NCBI RefSeq assembly: GCF_005519465.1
Contig: NZ_CP027858.1
Coordinates: forward strand, 5,394,001 to 5,458,000
Source: Streptomyces clavuligerus
GTDB lineage: Bacteria; Actinomycetota; Actinomycetes; Streptomycetales; Streptomycetaceae
Direction: 5' to 3'
DNA length: 64,000 nt
A program made the translations under genes and the position numbers. The notes below the pieces were generated by a model. The model made no database searches, had not been told where the DNA came from, and saw only the letters and a list, made by a program, of their open reading frames with translations. The first letter of the stretch is position 1. Every line of letters starts with the position of its first letter. Shown one piece after another: positions 61,283 through 64,000 of this stretch.

Positions 61283-62086
61283 ATGACTTCGCCCGGCTCC
61301 GCGCACGATGTCGTGCTGGACCAGGACGGCGTACGGCTCACCGTGGAGGACATGGTCGCCACGGTGACCCTGACCAACCCGGCCAAGCGCAATGCGCAGT
61401 CCCCCGCCCTGTGGCGGGCGCTGACGCAGGCGGGTCGGTCGCTGCCGGGCAGCGTACGGGTGGTCGTGCTGCGCGCGGAGGGCATGTCCTTCTCCGCCGG
61501 GCTCGACCGGCAGGCTTTCACGCCCGAGGGCTTTACGGGCGAGCCGTCCTTCCTGGAACTGGCACGGATGTCCGACACGGCGCTCGACGCCGTGATCTCC
61601 GAGTACCAGGAGGCGTTCACCTGGTGGCGGCGGAACGACATCATCAGTGTCGCGGCCGTCCAGGGACATGCCATCGGCGCCGGTTTCCAACTCGCGCTCG
61701 CCTGCGATCTGCGGATCGTGGCGCAGGACGCGCAGTTCGCCATGCGCGAGACCGCGCTCGGCCTCGTCCCCGATCTGACCGGTACCCATCCACTGGTCTC
61801 GCTGGCCGGTTACGCCCGGGCGCTGGAGATCTGCGCGACGGGACGCTCCGTCCACGCCGACGAGGCCGAACGGATCGGCCTCGCCCAGCTCGTGGTTCCC
61901 GGGGCGGAACTGGACGCGGCGGTACGTGACCTCGTCGCCGCGCTGCTCGTCGCACCCCGGGACGCGGTCGTCGAGACCAAGACCCTGCTGCGCGGCGCGG
62001 CGACCCGTTCCTACGAGGACCAGCGCGCGGCCGAACGCGCGTCCCAGACCCGCCGCCTCCGGGACCTCGCGGGCCTCGGCGACTGA
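61283..62086 (+). CDS. Enoyl-CoA hydratase/isomerase family protein
   Basis: A 267-residue crotonase-fold protein. It has VATVTLTNPAKRNAQSPALW, VVVLRAEGMSFSAGLDRQAF (first oxyanion loop), AVQGHAIGAGFQLALACDLRI (second oxyanion loop), FAMRETALGLVPDLTGTHPL and AERIGLAQLVVPGAELD. The catalytic Glu of hydratases is replaced: the ETALGLVPD region has Asp at the position often used by isomerases. Hydration, isomerisation or another crotonase reaction is possible. ATG 61283 has CGGAGG upstream. It stands alone behind an inverted repeat. Confidence 0.85.
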   Translation: MTSPGSAHDVVLDQDGVRLTVEDMVATVTLTNPAKRNAQSPALWRALTQAGRSLPGSVRVVVLRAEGMSFSAGLDRQAFTPEGFTGEPSFLELARMSDTALDAVISEYQEAFTWWRRNDIISVAAVQGHAIGAGFQLALACDLRIVAQDAQFAMRETALGLVPDLTGTHPLVSLAGYARALEICATGRSVHADEAERIGLAQLVVPGAELDAAVRDLVAALLVAPRDAVVETKTLLRGAATRSYEDQRAAERASQTRRLRDLAGLGD

Positions 62087-62517
62087 CCCACCCGCCGGTC
62101 ACGTCCCCCGGACCCGGTGCCGCGCCCCGATCCGGCCGCCCCGCCGCCGACGAGCCCCGCGCTCACCGCCGGATCCGGTGCGTCGCCGGAGCACGCCGCA
62201 CGGCCCCGCGCGGTCCGTCGCCTTCTCCGGACCCCGGGGCGCCGTCGCACGGCCACCGCGCGGATCTGGCGGGCTGCGAGGGCGGTCGGGTCCTCCGGGG
62301 ACGGGGACGGCGGCGGCTCGGGGCGTGCCGCACAGCCGCGGCCGGACCTGCCTCCACCGCGACGTACCGCGTGGCCACCTCAGGACCTGGTCCACCGCGT
62401 CTGCCGGGAGGGCCACCACCGCCGACCTTCGTCCAGCGCGTCCCCCCGGGGCCGACAGCCGACCCGGGGGACCCGGTCCGCCGTGTTCTCCGCGAGGTGT
62501 CGCGCGCCGGAGCGCTC
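62087..62517. other. Gene-free convergent interval
   Basis: About 430 bp between convergent stops. Composition gives long open frames on several strands but none has a ribosome site or a recognisable protein. No strong single hairpin stands out. Confidence 0.45.
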
Positions 62518-63198
62518 TCAGACGGTGACGGCGGTGATCAGGACCGCCACCGGGAGGTCCCCGGGCAGTTCCGGCGAGACGGCCGAGCGGACCGCACGGG
62601 CCACGGTGAGGGGGCGGTGGCCCCGGGCGACGGCGATCTCCAGCCGGGCCCGGTCCGGGGCGATCGTGACGGCGGGGCCCAGGGTGGCGGTCAGACCGTC
62701 CACGCCGGGGACGGCGGCCGCGGCACGGGCCGCCGGACCGTCCGGCTCCGTCCGTGGAACGGACGGCTCCACAGGGGCGCGCACCGGCCCGGTCCCCCCG
62801 GCCGGGGCCGGGTCGGCCAGCCCCGTCACCCGGATATCCGTATCCGTCACGGGCAGATCGAGCACGTCCGTCGCGGCGGTCAGCAGCGCCTCGCGCAGTC
62901 CGGCCGCCAGCTCCGGCAGCGGCCGTGACCAGGTCGTCGCTGTGCACTCCGCCGTGATCCGCAGCGGACCGGGCGGCAGTGCGCCCGGCGGGGGCGGCAC
63001 CCGGGGGCGGGCCGCCGCCTCCGGGTCCGCCAGATCCAGCCGCAGCGGACCCGGCACCACCCCGGTGACCCCCGCGCCCGCCCGCTCCAGCACGGCCCGG
63101 GCCGCCCGCTCGGTGATCCAGACCCCGTCCTCCGCCCCGCCCAGCGCCAGCAGTCTGCCGGGGCCGAGCCATCTCCGTACCGCGTCAGCAGTGGTCAT
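62518..63198 (-). CDS. Conserved actinobacterial protein next to the Asp23 cluster
   Basis: A 226-residue protein starting MTTADAVRRWLGPGRLL. It has GVWITERAARAVLERAGAGV, a Pro-rich centre, and two similar stretches (LRITAECTATTWSRPLPELA; LEIAVARGHRPLTVARAVRSAV) that resemble the Asp23 fold's strand-helix pattern. In Streptomyces this gene type recurs beside Asp23/Gls24 genes and is sometimes labelled 'nucleopolyhedrovirus P10 family', a name with little meaning here. It is divergent from the Asp23 gene by 104 bp and may be a degenerate Asp23-like partner. Confidence 0.7.
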   Translation of the reverse strand: MTTADAVRRWLGPGRLLALGGAEDGVWITERAARAVLERAGAGVTGVVPGPLRLDLADPEAAARPRVPPPPGALPPGPLRITAECTATTWSRPLPELAAGLREALLTAATDVLDLPVTDTDIRVTGLADPAPAGGTGPVRAPVEPSVPRTEPDGPAARAAAAVPGVDGLTATLGPAVTIAPDRARLEIAVARGHRPLTVARAVRSAVSPELPGDLPVAVLITAVTV

Positions 63199-63302
63199 GG
63201 CCCCAGCCTGCCGCATCCCCGGCGCGCAAGCGGACAACCGCGCTTAATGTGGGCAAGGGGGTGTTTTCCAAACGGCGGGCGACGGCCGAAAGGATCGACG
63301 GG

Positions 63303-63749
63303 ATGACGGACAGCACCGGTAGGGAACTCCAGGGCACGGGCGGCAGGTCCGGGGGCAAGGACCCCGGCGTCCGGGGCCGTACGACCATCTCCGACGGGGT
63401 CGTCGAGAAGATCGCCGGGCTCGCCGCCCGCGATGTCGTCGGCGTCCACACCATGGGCAGCGGACTCTCCCGCACCCTGGGGGCCGTCCGCGACCGCGTC
63501 CCCGGCGGCCGGACGAGCGTCACCCGGGGCGTCAAGGCCGAGGTCGGCGAGGTACAGACCGCGCTGGACCTGGAGATCGTCGTCGACTACGGCGTCTCGA
63601 TCTCCGAGGTGGCCCGCGCGGTGCGCGAGAACGTGGTCTCCGCCGTGGAGCGGATGACCGGCCTGGAGGTCGTCGAGGTGAACATCGCGGTCACCGATGT
63701 GAAGCTGCCCGACGAGGAGGACGACGAACCGGAACCACGACTTCAGTGA
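63303..63749 (+). CDS. Asp23/Gls24 family envelope stress protein
   Basis: A 148-residue protein. After a 40-residue polar N-terminus comes the Asp23 domain: RTTISDGVVEKIAGLAARDV, TALDLEIVVDYGVSISEVA, VRENVVSAVERMTGLEVVEV and NIAVTDVKLP. In Gram-positive bacteria these proteins sit at the membrane and respond to cell-envelope or alkaline stress. ATG 63303 has AAAGGA upstream. The small membrane gene after it and the P10-type gene before it form the usual streptomycete Asp23 cluster, which continues beyond the window. Confidence 0.9.
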   Translation: MTDSTGRELQGTGGRSGGKDPGVRGRTTISDGVVEKIAGLAARDVVGVHTMGSGLSRTLGAVRDRVPGGRTSVTRGVKAEVGEVQTALDLEIVVDYGVSISEVARAVRENVVSAVERMTGLEVVEVNIAVTDVKLPDEEDDEPEPRLQ

Positions 63750-63782
63750 CCGGCGGCCCAGGGAGTGAGGAGCTGAGCTGAG

Positions 63783-63974
63783 ATGAACATGGCTGTGGCC
63801 GGACTACTGGCCGGAATGGGCCTCGGCTTCGCCGGGTACTTCGGTGGCTTCGGCGCCTTTCTGCTGGTCGCCGCCCTGGGAGCGGTCGGCTTCGTGGCAG
63901 GCCGCTTCCTCGACGGCGATCTCGCGCCCGGAGAGTTCTTCCGGACCCGCGAGCGCGGCGACCGGCCCCGGTGA
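63783..63974 (+). CDS. Small two-pass membrane protein of the Asp23 cluster
   Basis: A 63-residue protein, MNMAVAGLLAGMGLGFAGYF, with two Gly/Ala-rich membrane segments (about 3-22 and 24-42) and a charged tail (GEFFRTRERGDRPR). GTGAGGAG lies 12-19 bases before ATG 63783. Such small proteins in Asp23 clusters are thought to anchor Asp23-like partners at the membrane. It is 33 bp after the Asp23 stop and surely co-transcribed. Confidence 0.8.
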   Translation: MNMAVAGLLAGMGLGFAGYFGGFGAFLLVAALGAVGFVAGRFLDGDLAPGEFFRTRERGDRPR

Positions 63975-64000
63975 CCCCGGGGGCGGGAGCCGCCACCGCC

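Overview
The window looks like chromosomal DNA from a Streptomyces or close relative. Base composition is very GC-rich, GTG starts are common, and ATGA/GTGA start-stop overlaps recur. Gene families typical of the genus are present: an XRE/DUF397 locus, a PhoX phosphatase, TerD, ectABCD, Pit with its small partner, an ABC-F protein, and Asp23. I cannot name the species. No rRNA, tRNA, CRISPR array, phage, transposase or replication origin was recognised.

Layout, left part. 1-4.4 kb holds a left-truncated dapA-type gene, a two-domain ABM-fold protein behind a MerR-type promoter, and an XRE regulator with two tandem DUF397 genes. 4.5-8.3 kb has a secreted nuclease and a 502-residue protein of unknown function whose paralogue lies at 57.0-58.5 kb. 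8.9-11.7 kb is a two-component system divergent from a VanY-type carboxypeptidase. 12-17 kb has PhoX behind a probable PHO box, a GntR regulator with ACC deaminase, and a double TerD protein.

17.1-30 kb is a sugar-acid (uronate, aldonate) catabolic region. It encodes uronate dehydrogenase, keto-deoxy-glucarate dehydratase, an unknown barrel-like protein, a second DapA-fold enzyme, an IlvD/Edd dehydratase and 2,5-dioxovalerate dehydrogenase, plus an IclR regulator. A penicillin-binding protein and a NarL-type two-component pair lie inside it. Together the enzymes would carry uronic and aldonic acids to 2-oxoglutarate.

30-40 kb has a DUF1349 protein, two class V aminotransferases, an Old Yellow Enzyme divergent from a MarR regulator with three matching palindromes between them, the ectoine/hydroxyectoine operon ectABCD, and an amidohydrolase. 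40.5-52.4 kb begins with a sortase-type surface protein. It continues with a reduced cobalamin locus: cobC, a CbiG-CobJ chimera with an internal deletion, a ZIP transporter, and the operon cobD-cobQ-chlID-cobO-cobB. A clear cobalamin riboswitch and a 22-codon upstream ORF precede that operon. cobN and the corrin-ring methyltransferase genes are not in the window.

52.4-64 kb has a Pit phosphate transporter behind a strong PHO box, a class II aldolase, a repeat-rich gap, an alpha/beta hydrolase, the 501-residue paralogue, an ABC-F protein preceded by a 7-codon ORF, a small HTH protein, an enoyl-CoA hydratase, and the start of an Asp23 envelope cluster that runs off the right edge.
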